Source of the DNA: Pyrus communis | Lineage: Eukaryota > Streptophyta > Magnoliopsida > Rosales > Rosaceae | NCBI RefSeq assembly: GCF_963583255.1 | Contig: NC_084803.1 | Location: 1,547,373 to 1,611,372, forward strand | Length of the DNA stretch: 64,000 nt | Direction of reading: 5' to 3' | In this document: positions 20,031-30,945 of the stretch, in pieces | Position numbering within the stretch: position 1 is the stretch's first letter | How the letters are laid out: each line of letters starts with the position of its first letter | Notes under the pieces: model-generated | Seen by the model: only the letters and a program-made list of their open reading frames with translations | What the model was told of the DNA's origin: nothing | The model's database searches: none | Translations under genes and position numbers: made by a program

Positions 20031-20554
20031 AAAGTTTAAATTTTTGGACTTAAATATAGTTGAAATTATTTAAAATATATAGCAGATATTTAAATGTAAA
20101 TTAATTTCAATTAATCTGAAATAATCCAAGTCTAAGTATCTTAATCAAATGTTTCGAAAGCTTAATCAAAAACTCAAAAAGCATAAATGTTTAGCCTATA
20201 AAAGTCTAAAATAAAGCATCTAATTCTAATTTTCTCCTTTTTGGTTCTTGGTTTTCTTACAAAGTCGGTCTCATATTCGTTATTTGGGCTGCAAGTAATA
20301 AATGCCCCAGTCTCCTTTGGATCCCAATTTTAATATCATCTCCTTGCTTCATTAGCCCATACTGCTCCCAAAAGAATATTTGTCGTTAAAAGGATAAACT
20401 CTAGACTAATAATACAAGAATTGCAACAATTCAATTATTGAATCAATTGATATCTTTAATGATTTTTCGGCGAAATAAAAATGGTGTTTCAAAGTCTTGA
20501 CCTTGAGTAAGGACATATTGGTCACTACATTTTGGAAAAGGATCATTCTCGGAT
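20031..20554. other. No gene seen
   Basis: AT-rich sequence without a supported feature. Confidence 0.4.
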
Positions 20555-20745
20555 CATTTTTTTAGGGATTTGGGGATCTTGTGATCATGACTGTTTATTG
20601 TACATTGTATGGTCATAAATTATTTTAAATTTTAAATTTAAAATGAAATGTAAATAATAGCCAACAAAAACTAATCGCACGATATACAATGAACAATTAT
20701 GATCACAAAATTTTTCGAATCCCTAGAAAAAGAATCCGTCGAGGA
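20555..20745. mobile_element. Foldback MITE, family F1
   Basis: Left arm TTGTACATTGTATGGTCA and right arm CGCACGATATACAATGAAC are imperfect inverted repeats around an AT-rich loop, with GGATCTTGTGATCA and GATCACAAAA outside. Confidence 0.6.
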
Positions 20746-20769
20746 TCTTTTTTTTTTTTTTTTTTTTTC

Positions 20770-22230
20770 GTTATTGATATGCAGTAAAGATAACTCGTCC
20801 TCCTTCGTAGTAATGTGGTGCAAAACGGTCGACGAGCGGGCAACGGGTGGTTATCGAGATGATGGGGTGATTGACTTTTTGTGAGTTTATTTGTATTTCT
20901 TTAATTTTTATTATTATATAAAGAAAAGAGTAAATTATATTTTGCACCTTTAAGTTTTAGTGGGATTGCAACCTCATACAATATCTTTAAAACATTTCAA
21001 TCTTATATATCTACTTATCATTTATTTTCATTTCATACGTTAGTTAAAAAATCTGTTAAGTTAACTGTTAAATGATAACGTGACAAACATATAGTCCTTG
21101 AAAAGAAAAAAAAAAGAATAAAGCTTTAGTTAACTAATAGTCGCACGATCCCATTAAAAGATAGGTTTTTTAGTCAAAATAGTCCATGAGATTTGCATAA
21201 CACATCATTTTGGTCCCTAAGATTTGAAATCAATATAAGTGGTCCTTGAGATTGTCCATTATCAATCATTCTGGTCATTCTATGCAAAATTATGTTAAAT
21301 AAGGATCAAAATGACAAATATACCTTCAATTTAATAAATAATGGGCCAAAATGATTTAACAAAATTAAGGGCGCAATATTATATGAAAAATGTTAAGGAG
21401 ATTCTTTTAAAATGAAATTTTATATAAATTTCTATCACCTCACAATTTAACGTTATTTTTGTTCGAATATTAGAGACCATTGTGCAAAAAATGAGGGGTT
21501 AGAAAGTTCACACAAAGTCACACTTTTACGAGAATATCCTTATATTATATTGTACACAAATGAGAAAATATTATTGAATTGCGAGAAGGGCAAGGAACAG
21601 TGGGAATTTGGTGTCATGGCTTCAACAAAAATATTAGGACAAAATTGACCCTCAACAAAAAAAATCCAAAACCAGCCCAATATAATATATCAAATAATGC
21701 ATGGGTAATTTGGTAATTTGATTATCATAAAATATAATATAAATATAAGTGGGAAGAGAGAAAAGAATAATTAAAAAAAAAAAAAAAATGAAAGGATGAG
21801 TGCAAGTTGATGGTGCCCATGTGAAGGGGAAAGAAAAATATAATAAAAAGTACGAAAAATCATGAATATTGTGTTGAAACATCTTATAAGTCATGCGTAA
21901 CGCACTGTGATTCAAAAATGTCTTTTGCACACAGTTGTTTATTAAATACAATTTCTCTATTTTGAAACACTTTAGAGGTGTGTAGTGCCACTTATATATA
22001 CAAAAAATCTCTCGCACGCGCATAATAATGTGATTCAATTAGTTATCAAATGGTTTTTTTTTTTTTTTTTTTTTTAAATTTTAACAAACGATGTTATTTA
22101 CACTAAGGGGGAGAGAGTGTGCTTAGCCTCACAATGGGCTACCAATCAGTTGTTTATTAAATATTATTTTTTCTAATCTTAATGTAAATTCAATAAAATG
22201 TAGATGGAAGTTGAAAAACCGCTTTTATTA
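20770..22230. repeat. Spacer block S between CYP82 copies 1 and 2
   Basis: Matches 30943-32995 and much of 52030-53460 in order. It contains GTCGACGAGCGGGC, a stretch with AAAATGTTAAGGAGATTC, and a repeat with TAAGTCATGCGTAACGCACTGTG. The AAGTTGATGGTGCCCATG site near 21810 is the empty counterpart of the Cassandra insertion at 32004. The end (about 22080-22140, ATTTACACTAAGGGGGAGAG) looks like the tail of a tRNA-derived SINE in reverse. No gene. Confidence 0.75.
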
Positions 22231-22234
22231 ATGT

Positions 22235-22405
22235 GGATTCAGCTGCTTTGATCCGTTCATCGTACATCGTGCAGTTAGTTTTTGTCAGGTATTATTTTTG
22301 TTTAATTTTAAATAAAAATATTTAAAATGATTTCTAATCGCACAATGTACGATGAACGGATACGATTCAGGAATCTCTGGGGTCCTCACAAAGAAGATCC
22401 GGATT
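22235..22405. mobile_element. Foldback MITE, family F1
   Basis: Arms CCGTTCATCGTACATCGTGC and GCACAATGTACGATGAACGG are inverted repeats around an AT-rich centre, ending in GTCCTCACAAAGAAGATCC. It sits exactly between block S and block R, as also at 32995 and 54225. Confidence 0.75.
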
Positions 22406-22606
22406 CCTTTCAGGGTGACCCAATGGAAATTGAAACAAAGGTGTTGATTACGTTGGAGTATCTAGCTAATGATGGTGTATGTGAGTGGGACTAACAATGC
22501 CCCATGTGGTACCAAGACTACGGAGAAAATGATCTTTTTTCAGGCAAAATAATAACAGTTTTATTAGCATTAGTATAAACTTCAAATAGAGTATCTTGGA
22601 TAAATC

Positions 22607-23092
22607 CTAATGATTCCCAAACACAATGGATTCCAAAACAAAAAACAAGGCCAACTTGGCCAATCTAATAGCCCCCATATTGGCGGATCTTTGGATGTGA
22701 CTAGCATGATAACACATCCAACACTCCAAAGCCAAAAGTACTTCAATCTCGGCAACTACAAATTCAATCACATCATAACTCGCCTCATGAGAGACTCTGT
22801 GTACAAAATTGCCAGCAAAACTAGTAAAGGAACAATATTTACATACAAGCAACGCCAACTTAAAAAAGGAACTACAAAATAAAAAACTAGTGATGATTAC
22901 AAGAATGACTCTGCACTCAAAACTACCAACGAAGTCATCAATTGCATTATGATAAATCGTACCAATGCCATCATAAGACATGAAATAAAAACTCAAGCTC
23001 AAAAAGACAAATCTAACATGGACGAAAGCCGCACTATAATCTAGAAAACCCACATCATAAAAATTCAACTTCATCTCTTGCCAAACCCACAC
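22607..23092 (-). pseudogene. Decayed RNase H-like domain, the longest open copy
   Basis: One minus-strand frame of 161 codons, from WQEMKLNFYDVGFLDYS through YDGIGTIYHNAIDDFVGSFE to YHASHIQRSANMGAIRLAKL. The order fits an RNase H-like (RVT_3) domain: a first strand K-x-N-x-D, a G-x-G-x-x-x-R-[DN]-x-x-G-x-F strand, and the C-terminal H-[VI]-x-R-x-x-N-x-x-A-x-x-L-A-K-x-A motif. Catalytic acidic residues are not preserved at the expected places and the flanks are not coding, so it is a relic. The assignment rests on motif pattern only. Confidence 0.45.
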
Positions 23093-23270
23093 AGAAATGG
23101 ATCATCTCCGGATCCCTTCAACCAAATCCACTCAATCAAAATTTGATTAAACGGCTACAAATAGGGGTCTCTTTAAAAGTTATAATAATTTTAGCCGTTG
23201 AATCAAATTTCAAAAGCCCGGATTAGGTGATTGGATGGATTTGGTGGAAGGGATTCGGAAATGATCTCTT
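23091..23270. mobile_element. Foldback MITE, family F2
   Basis: Inverted ends around CATCTCCGGATCCCTTCAACC and GGTGGAAGGGATTCGGAAATG, with AATCAAAATTTGATTAAACG inside. It is flanked by AACCCACAC on both sides, a likely 9-bp target duplication; R copy 1 has the unoccupied site at about 7400. Confidence 0.7.
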
Positions 23271-23989
23271 GCCAACCCACACTACCCAAAACAACCACAG
23301 ATGGGAGATTTTGAGAGACTGATTGGTTGAAAAAAAAAAAAAAAAAAAATCACTTAGCGGCTTAGGCACAATAGTTTACATTTTTGGTGACAAAAAAGAC
23401 TTATAAATGCACTTTAGCCTCTCCTTAACCAGTATTGTGTAATTTACACGCATCAGAAATCTAACCCAAAATATACTCAAATAAAACATGGTTATGAAAT
23501 TTGTTTTCAATCAGTGGATCATCCTGTAGCGGTTAAGGATGACCGTTATTCAATGTATAAAAATTCCAAATGCTAGACCAATTCTAGTGTAGAGTTTTTT
23601 TTGTAAGATTATTTTCGTGGCGGCAATGATATTAAAATAATGCACAGATCACACAGAAGACAATCCTATCTTACTTGCAAGTTGCATCGAACAGAAAAGT
23701 AAAGGGTCCAAACCAACCATGTCATAAATAATCAAAATTCGTCAAGAAAAATGTGGGACTGCGCGATTTAACCATTTGGTCGTTCTTTAGAAAATTGTAT
23801 ATTGACAAGAAAATATTATGGGATAAGTTTAAATAATAAGTCTAAAGCCATGTAGAAAGTTGCCGAAGAAATATCACACTTTTCACGAATCAGCTTGATG
23901 CTCCTTAATTCAATATTTGACTAATGAGGTTATAATATTAAAAATAGCAAATTATAATATCAAATAACGCACCATATGCGGGTTCATAT

Positions 23990-25790
23990 GTTAATTATTT
24001 GGAGTACACATCCTCTTTGGATTTAAAAAAAACTGAGCATAAGGATCAAATTATCCGGATATTTGAAATTTGATCTAACGACTACAATTATTATAACTTT
24101 TAGAATGATCCCTTGTTTGTAACCGTTGAATCAAATTTCAACGGCTTGAATCATTTAATCCTTAGACTTAATTTTTTAAAATCTAGAGAGAATTTGTACT
24201 CAATTATTTGAGGGTTCTTTCAAGGTGATCCAACAATGTGAAAGTTGAAACAAAGGTGTCAGATTAAGTTGCACGGTGTTAGATTAAGTTGCAAGTGTAT
24301 CTAGCTAATGACGGTGTGTGTGAGTGTAACCCATAAGACTCATTATTTTATGAATTCTGATCCTCTGCATGTTTTTTTCCCTACCACACTATTTCGTTGA
24401 GGAGAAATGATAAGGGGCTCCCTCATTCGAACCACCAACTCTGCTTTGGTATACATTTTGCTCGGGATCAAAAGTATGTTATTGCCTCAATGCCTAATGT
24501 GGTACCAAGATTATGGAGAAAAGGAATTTTTTGAGGCAAAACGATAATGGTTTGATTAGCATTTTTTTTTAAAAAGTACAAACTTCAATAGAGTGTCCTA
24601 AATCAAATTTGAGTGATCCTTAAACAAACAGTTCTAAAACAAAAAATAAGGTCAACTTGACTAATCTAATAGCTACTATATCGACGGATCTTCGAGTGTG
24701 ACTAGCGTGATAACACATCTAGCACTCCAAAGTTAAAATACTTTAATCTCGGCAACTAAAAATTCAATCACTTCAAATCCGTCTCATGAGAAACTCTACA
24801 CAAAAAATTGCCAGCAAAACCAGTAAAGAGCACTGTTTACATATACATGCAACACCAACTTCAAAAGAAACAAATAGTGACCGTTATAATAAGAACTCTA
24901 CACACAAAACTACCAACGAAGCTATCAGTTGCATCACGGTAAACCCCATCAACGCCACCATGAGACATAAAAGAAAGACACAAGCTCAAAAAGGCAAATT
25001 TGACATGGACAAAAGCCGCACTATACCTAGACAACCCACACCATAAAAATTCGGCTCCATCTCTTGCCACACCCCCACACTATCCAAACAACCATAGAGG
25101 GAAGATTTTGGGAGAAAAAATGGAATGAAAAAAGGACAAAAAAATAAGTGACAGAGAGCTCAAATCTAAGCAAGTTTAGACACAAACTTAATCACCACAA
25201 AAGGGACTAAAATGATTAGTATGTCATCAATGTGTGATAAAAAATTACTTGGTAGTTTCGTCACAACAGTCTACCTTTTGGGGATCAAAAAGACTCACAG
25301 ATGCATTTCAATCTCTCATTGACCATTATCGTGTGATACAAATGCGTTAAAAATCTAATCCAAAACATACCGTGTATTATATATAAGTATGAAATAAGTT
25401 TTCAATCAGTAGGTCATCCCTTAGCGTGGGGTCAATGATATTTTTTCAGTAGATCATCCCTGACTGGAATTGTCCCCTATGTATAAAAATAATGAGCGCT
25501 AGACCAATTCCAACGTAGAGTTTGTTTTTTTTTTTTGTAAGGTTATTTTCGTGGGGTCAATGATATTAAAATTACACATCACACAGAAGACAATCCCATC
25601 TTACTTGTATGTTGCAACGAACAGATACGTAAAAGGTCCAAACCAACCGTGTCACAAAATAATAAATCTTCAAAATAATCAAAATTCGATAAACGTCTAG
25701 AAAAACGGGGGGGATTGAGCAGTTTTACTATTTTGTCATCCTCAATTAAATTGTATTTTTTTAAGAGTTATGATAAGGAAAGGGTATTTT
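23990..25790. repeat. Repeat block R', diverged sister of R
   Basis: Starts with a foldback MITE (24000-24195, third family, ends AGTACACATCC and TTTGTACTC) and continues with TTTCAAGGTGATCCAAC, the counterpart of the start of R. It matches 37195-38990 and 61735-62690. R and R' are old tandem copies of one sequence, and R' lies before CYP82 copies 2 and 3 and the predicted copy 4. Confidence 0.75.
24861..25070 (-). pseudogene. RNase H-like fragment in R'
   Basis: Sixty-nine codons including GGVDGVYRDATDSFVGSFVC, close to the G-x-G-x-V-x-R-D-x-x-G-x-F-x-x-G strand of plant RVT_3 domains. The frame is broken on both sides. Confidence 0.4.
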
Positions 25791-25794
25791 TAAA

Positions 25795-25945
25795 TTTTAA
25801 GGGAAGATGATCATTTTCTGAGCTCAGGATGGAGATCCTCCTAATCAGGTTATTCAAATCATTCAAATTTAATCGTTGAATTAAATTTAAATGGTCTGGA
25901 TAACCTGATGAGAAAGATCCTCATCCTGAGCTCATGAGATATCCT
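25795..25945. mobile_element. Foldback MITE with GAGCTCAGGATG ends
   Basis: TGAGCTCAGGATGGAGATCC at the left pairs with GATCCTCATCCTGAGCTCA at the right, with two AT-rich inverted arms between. Relatives lie at about 38975-39145 and 62720-62890. Confidence 0.7.
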
Positions 25946-25989
25946 ATTCTATTTTTAACTACTTTGAATGTCTCATTTTTATATCTTCT

Positions 25990-26660
25990 GAACAGCACTT
26001 TTAGAAAAGTAAGCAATCACGTCATTCTTAATTAAATTGTCATTAAGGAGTTTTAAAAAGCAAGGCATAATTTCAAGTATTTTGAATGTGTTACTATTTT
26101 TATATTTTGACTTTGTAACGATGGATAGATAGAATATAGATAACAATATTTTTGAACCATATTATTGCTAACTTATTATGAAGCTAAACTCAATTTCATT
26201 CCTTTAGTGTAGAAAATATTGTTTTTTCCAAAAATAGAAGAAGGTATTTTTGAAAAGTAATCAATCACGTCATTAACAAGCGAGAAAAGTCTTCCAAAAG
26301 CTACATAACGTAGCACCAATATGAGTAATTGCTTTAAAGAAATCACAAATGAAGCAGCCCAAGGAGAGCACCAAAGCAGCAGTTGCTGCCTTCTCTAAAT
26401 GGTCCCTCTGTTCTTCTCCAAAAAGACTCTTAAACTAACCAGGTTTTGTTTTCATGTAGTGAAAACATGATAACCCGTAAATAACTAACCATTAATATTA
26501 TTACACGTATTAATTATGATTCAAAAATAAAATTAAATATATACGGATCGGTTTTGTTAACCGTACCCTAAAAGTTTTGGGAATCGATTGCCAAACCGAG
26601 CTTCGGGTGGGATTCAAGCAGCTTAGTCGGTTTTTTTTTTTTTTAAATGCCCAGCCCTAT
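25990..26660. repeat. Block X, upstream of CYP82 copy 2
   Basis: Conserved at 34865-35890, 40135-41170 and 62900-63890. It contains AATCACGTCATTAACAAG, CTACATAACGTAGCACCAAT and a conserved 29-codon ORF. It ends in a CGGTTTGGTTAACCG-like tract and GCCCAGCCCTATG, resembling the end of a hAT-like element. Confidence 0.75.
26349..26438 (+). CDS. Conserved 29-codon ORF in block X, copy 1 (uncertain)
   Basis: The ORF opens MKQPKESTKAAVAAF and ends PKRLLN, then TAA. The same ORF is intact, with only a few substitutions and no indel, at 35258, 40550 and 63493, while the DNA around it has changed more. The peptide would be small, basic and without a signal sequence. I recognise no family. It could be a real microprotein, a leader peptide, or a leftover exon of a lost gene; no TATA box or poly(A) signal can be tied to it. 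Confidence 0.35.
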   Translation: MKQPKESTKAAVAAFSKWSLCSSPKRLLN

Positions 26661-26814
26661 GTTCTACGTAGAACCCAACATAATTTTTTCTCTTAATAAT
26701 TAAGATCCACATAAACAAATTCATCAATTATACCTTTACTTTACAGATTTTACATTTTTCTAATTCTTAAAGTATTCCTATTGCATGTTTGATGTACACA
26801 ATTAATTCTATGTG

Positions 26815-26930
26815 GGTTCTTAGGTTCGATTCTCGCTAAAGTTAAATTTGAACCCCATTATTACTAATTCATTGTAAAACTTAGTGCACTCTCCATCCTT
26901 TTAATGTAGATAATATCATTCGTTAAAAAA
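26815..26930 (+). mobile_element. tRNA-derived SINE-like fragment in the CYP82 copy 2 promoter
   Basis: GGTTCGATTCTCGC (26822 onward) matches a tRNA-type B box and is followed by a body ending TAATGTAGATAATATCATTC. Aligned promoter sequence of copy 1 lacks it. It lies about 220-340 bp upstream of the start codon. Confidence 0.5.
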
Positions 26931-27050
26931 AAATTATAATCTATCTTTTACCTTTTAGTTAGTCATAAGTTTTTCATTTCTCCCCTCAACTAGGAGATAA
27001 AGAGTTATGTATTTCAATACAACCATACGTAATAATCAAGCCCTTTCTCC

Positions 27051-27058
27051 TATATATA
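27051..27058 (+). promoter_or_regulatory. TATA box of CYP82 copy 2
   Basis: TATATATA in CTCCTATATATACGTG, 95-102 bp before the MDSLP start codon and identical in position and context in copy 3. Confidence 0.55.
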
Positions 27059-27152
27059 CGTGTGTGTATGACAAGGCGACAAATCAACTTAAGCCTTCAC
27101 CCAGTTCAGTAAAAATCATTTTGCCTCTAGCTTTCTAATGATAGTTGCAAAA

Positions 27153-29192
27153 ATGGATTCTCTCCCTTATGCTAACTCTATCACTGCTGGCCTGTTCACA
27201 GTAATCATCGTGTTCTATTACTTATCTCGAAGATGGAGAGCTGCCAATCACAAGGGCAAGTTATCACCACCAGAAGCCAAGGGTGGATGGCCTATATTTG
27301 GTCACCTTCATTTGCTCGGAGGCTCCACACCTCCTCACATAACTTTGGGAGCCATGGCGGACAAGTACGGACCCATTTTCACTATCCGCCTTGGCGTCCA
27401 ACCGTCGTTGGTGATAAGCAGCAGTGAGATCGCAAAAGAATGCTACACAACCAACGACTTGAGCATACTCTCTCGCCCAAAGATGGTGGTTGTAGATCAC
27501 GTTAGCTACGACTATGCCATGTTTGCGTTCGGACCACCTGGACCCTATTGGCGAGAAATTCGCAAGATCGTTACCTTGGAGTTGCTCTCAGTCCGGAAGG
27601 TTGAGCTGCTCAAGCACGTTCGAGTGTCGGAAGTGGCTACTTTCTTAAAAGAATTGCACGAACTTTGGAGTACAAAGAAAAAGGAGGGCTCGAAAGATGG
27701 AGTGGTTGTAGAGCTAAAGCAATGGTTTGCGGACATGATGCTGAACGTTATTCTTACAACGGTGGCCGGAAAGCGGTATTCGGTGGCTGCCGCTGGGGAT
27801 GAGAAGAAAGAAGCGCGTAGGGTTCAGACTGCATTGAGGGAGTTATTTGATTATCTGGGCATGTTTTTGTTGGGTGATGCGGTTCCTTATCTGCGGTGGT
27901 TGGATTGGGGTGGACATGAGAAGGCAATGAAGAAAAGTGCAACGGAAATGGACGCCATTATTGCAGAGTGGGTTGAAGAGCATAAGCAGAGGAGAGCAAA
28001 AGGTGATGCAAAAGGAAAACAGGACTTGATGGATGCGTTGCTTTCTGCGCTTGATGGTGCAGACCTTGGCGGTTTTGATGCTGATACGATCACCAAAGCC
28101 ACAAGCGTGGTACGTATATATAATTCATTAATTTTGCAGGCAAATAATTAACCAGAAAAGGCTGGAGGTAGACACTAAACACATCAAGATTTTATTTTTA
28201 CTTTTCAATACTTATAAGCTAATTGCATGGTCTATAAAAAGAAAATGAAAACATTAGACAAGAATTTTTTTTTTTTTTTTTTTTTTTGAAAACATATGAT
28301 TTCCAATTTTATATATGACTCATGTGGTATATTTGTCTGCTCATCAATGGATGATGGTAGAGATATTATCTTGTTAGACTGTATCTGTAGATCATATGAT
28401 GTGGTGGTTGATGGTTAGATTCTTTCATTAAATCTTTAAGAATAAAATTCAACTATCAACCGTTACATTCTTTGATTTACAAGATGTGATTTAAAAATAT
28501 AATCCCTTTAACATTTTCGTCGCTTAAAGAATGTATAAATGTTAATCAAGCAAATATTCCTTGGGCAGGCTATTATTGCAGGAGGTGGTGATACCACCAT
28601 GGTGGCAGTGACGTGGGCAATATCGTTATTGCTGAACAACCCTCACGTTATGAAAAAAGCTCTAAACGAACTGGACACCAAAATAGGCAAACAAAGAGTT
28701 GTGAGTGAGGAAGATATAAGCAGCTTGGTCTACATCCAAGCTATTGTAAAGGAGACATTACGTTTGTACCCAGGAGGACCATTAGCAGGACCGCGTATAT
28801 TCACTGAAGATTGCACCATTGCCGGCTACCATATTCCAAAGGGCACCCGGTTCATCCCAAACTTCTGGAAGATCCAAACTGACCCGAAATATTGGCCTGA
28901 GCCATTCGAGTTCAAGCCAGAGAGATTTCTTACCACGCACAAGGATGTTGATCTGAAGGGTCAGCATTTTCAATTTATTCCTTTTTCAAGTGGTAGAAGA
29001 TCATGCCCTGGTTTGGCATTTGGTCTTCAAGTGGTGCAATTTACATTGGCTAGTTTTCTGCATGCGTTTGAAATCTCAAACCCGTCGAGTGCACCAATTG
29101 ATATGACAGAGAGTTTTGGAATGACCAACGTTAAGGCAGCTCCACTCAATGTTCTCATCAAACCTCGCTTATCTTCTGAACTTTATGGATAA
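27153..29192 (+). CDS. Cytochrome P450, CYP82 family, copy 2
   Basis: Exons 27153-28109 and 28569-29192 (957 and 624 bp, the same as copy 1) joined in phase 0 across a 459-bp intron; 526 residues. The start is placed at MDSLP because copy 1 can only start there; an in-frame ATG at 27138 would add MIVAK. Anchor, hinge, WREIRK, AGGGDTT, ETLR, PERF and the Cys465 haem loop are all intact. It differs from copy 1 at about 40 residues, among them Arg28Trp, Gly124Ala in the B'-C region next to the FGPPGP turn, His269Asp, and Ile-Pro at 408-409 where copy 1 has Ile-Arg. Substitutions are spread over substrate-contact regions as well as the surface, so altered specificity is possible but not shown. 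Its 3' flank carries a MITE just after the poly(A) signal. Confidence 0.93.
28110..28568 (+). other. Intron of CYP82 copy 2
   Basis: 459 bp, donor GTG|GTACGT, acceptor GGGCAG|GCT, with a poly(T) run near 28266. Close in sequence to the introns of copies 1 and 3. Confidence 0.85.
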
Positions 29193-29292
29193 AAGAAGAA
29201 AATATAGAATATTATGTGTGCGATATGAATAAGAGATTTTCGTTGTTATTAATTATGTATAATTATGTGTCCATCTTTGTAATCGTAATATC

Positions 29293-29298
29293 AATAAA
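29293..29298 (+). terminator. Poly(A) signal of CYP82 copy 2
   Basis: AATAAA in TATCAATAAATCAA, 4 bp before a MITE insertion. Confidence 0.5.
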
Positions 29299-29302
29299 TC
29301 AA

Positions 29303-29442
29303 GGAGTGTGATATCCACACATCACATTTTATTTCTCACACACCTTTTTAATTTTCGACCGTCGGATCAGATAAATTGAAGAAGATCAACGAACAAAAAT
29401 TATCAAAAGATGTGTGAGAAGTAAAATGAGGTGTGTGGATAT
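29303..29442. mobile_element. MITE, family W, inserted after the CYP82 copy 2 poly(A) signal
   Basis: Inverted ends GGAGTGTGATATCCACAC and GAGGTGTGTGGATAT. It interrupts the 3' flank that reads continuously (AAATCAACTGCCAAT) after copies 1 and 3. Confidence 0.75.
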
Positions 29443-30047
29443 AAAACCTAACAATAATGAGTGTTTGAGAATGGGCATATTTAGCAATAAAAAAGTACCC
29501 CAAAAAAGCCTCTATTTACATTTTCAATTGGGCTATCTTTTGGGTCTCTTGCCTCCGGATTTTTTTGTTTTTCAATTTGTTTGTAAAGAACCCACCCATT
29601 TGCCAATACACAAACAAAACAAATTAAAATAGTCCATCTGCGATTATTATCAAAAAGCTAATTTTGATTAGGTTTTTCTTATTATTGATTGAAAAAACTG
29701 AGAGATTTTCATTACATTAACTTGGGTCTAAACTGTTCAGAAGTGCAAAATTTTGCATAGCAATGATATGTTTACTGCTTACATCACTTTGCATATATCA
29801 AAATATGGTATTTCTAGCATTATTTGTAAGACAAGAAGGAAATCCCAAAAAAGGGAATCCGATCCGAAAAATTTGAGCCCAACTTGAGAAAAACCAAACC
29901 TGAAAATCCCGAATTATTCAATAATCAAAACCGAACAATTCTTAAAACCTCGGTATAAAATTGGGACTAAAACGCGGTATGTTCGATGATACAAAACTAA
30001 ACCAAATATAATTATATATAATATATATATATATATATATGTATTTG
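29443..30047. repeat. 3' flank of CYP82 copy 2 with an (AT)n tract
   Basis: Same flank as 11760-12360 and 44340-44840. Ends in an AT dinucleotide run at about 30010-30040. No gene. Confidence 0.7.
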
Positions 30048-30945
30048 AAATATATGTGGCCGTTAGATTTGCTTGAAGTTAGATCTCAACCGTTAATAAA
30101 AAAAAATAAAACTCTCCCGAACCTCCCAGACTCTCAATCCCTCTGCTCGACGACTCCGAACCTCTCTCTCTGTTTCTTCTCCGGTGACACCACACCACAT
30201 TGCCCCACACCTGCAAGTTCATCTTCTCCGGCAACACTGCACCGTCAAATTCATCGGCCCAATCCCACCCAATTCATGTTTCACCTCTGCGCTTGCACAA
30301 ATCCCTCTCCCTCTATACCCTTCACCATCCATTCCAATATTAGGTAGTCGTTGACCACCTCTCTCTCTCTCTCTTAGGCCGCCCACAGCTCTACGAAAAC
30401 TCCTTTTGTTTCAGCCGTCGACGCAGAGCTCCGTCAATTCTCAACCAATTATCTATATCTATGTGCAACTCCCCTACAAATTATTCTTAGTGTCGTTGGT
30501 TTCCTTGGGTTTCCCCAGCCACGCAGAAGCTCAAGAAAGAGAGTCCTAATGCTTATGCTTTTTCCATGTGTTCATCCAGATCCATACGCTTATTCCGAGC
30601 ACATTTATAGAGGAAGAGCGGATGCAAGAACCAATGGAACAGTAAGCGAACTACTGCGGATTGGCTCCAGAGAGGAAGTAGCTGAACACCGATTATCCAA
30701 GAGGGTTCGAGTCAGATTGTTGCTTACGGGATAGGAGGTAAGAGCTCAGAACTAAAGGGAGATTTCTCCATGGCATTGGCTTTTGCACTCGAAAATGGAG
30801 GAAAGCTCGGGAGGACGGATGCATCTAGCACAAGTTCAATGCTTTAAATGAAGTTTATAAAATTAACTATTTAAGTTTATATGATGAAAATACATTATTC
30901 AAAAAAGGTGAAATATGTTCATTACCCTGAGTGAAGAACGCAAGT
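30048..30945 (+). pseudogene. Decayed gene fragment G, copy 2 (unrecognised)
   Basis: Counterpart of 17690-18650. One piece reads HIYRGRADARTNGTVSELL followed by GSREEVAEHRLSKRVRVR, another FSMALAFALENGGKLGR, and the end YKINYLSLYDENTLFKKGEI before a stop. This copy keeps more of the reading frame than copy 1, but frames still change between pieces and no start-to-stop gene can be built. The source gene is not recognised. Confidence 0.5.

Larger units (their letters stand above)
22405..23990. repeat. Repeat block R, copy 2
   Basis: Starts TTTCAGGGTGACCCAATGG. Same content as copy 1 plus the F2 MITE at 23091. It also shares the CATTTGGTCGTTCTTTAG end with the R blocks at 34620 and 36955. Confidence 0.8.

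Noticed and set aside
22607..23092. A functional new protein gene
   Set aside because: Open only in one of several copies, opposite strand to a repeat block, no promoter or start context, catalytic residues not preserved.
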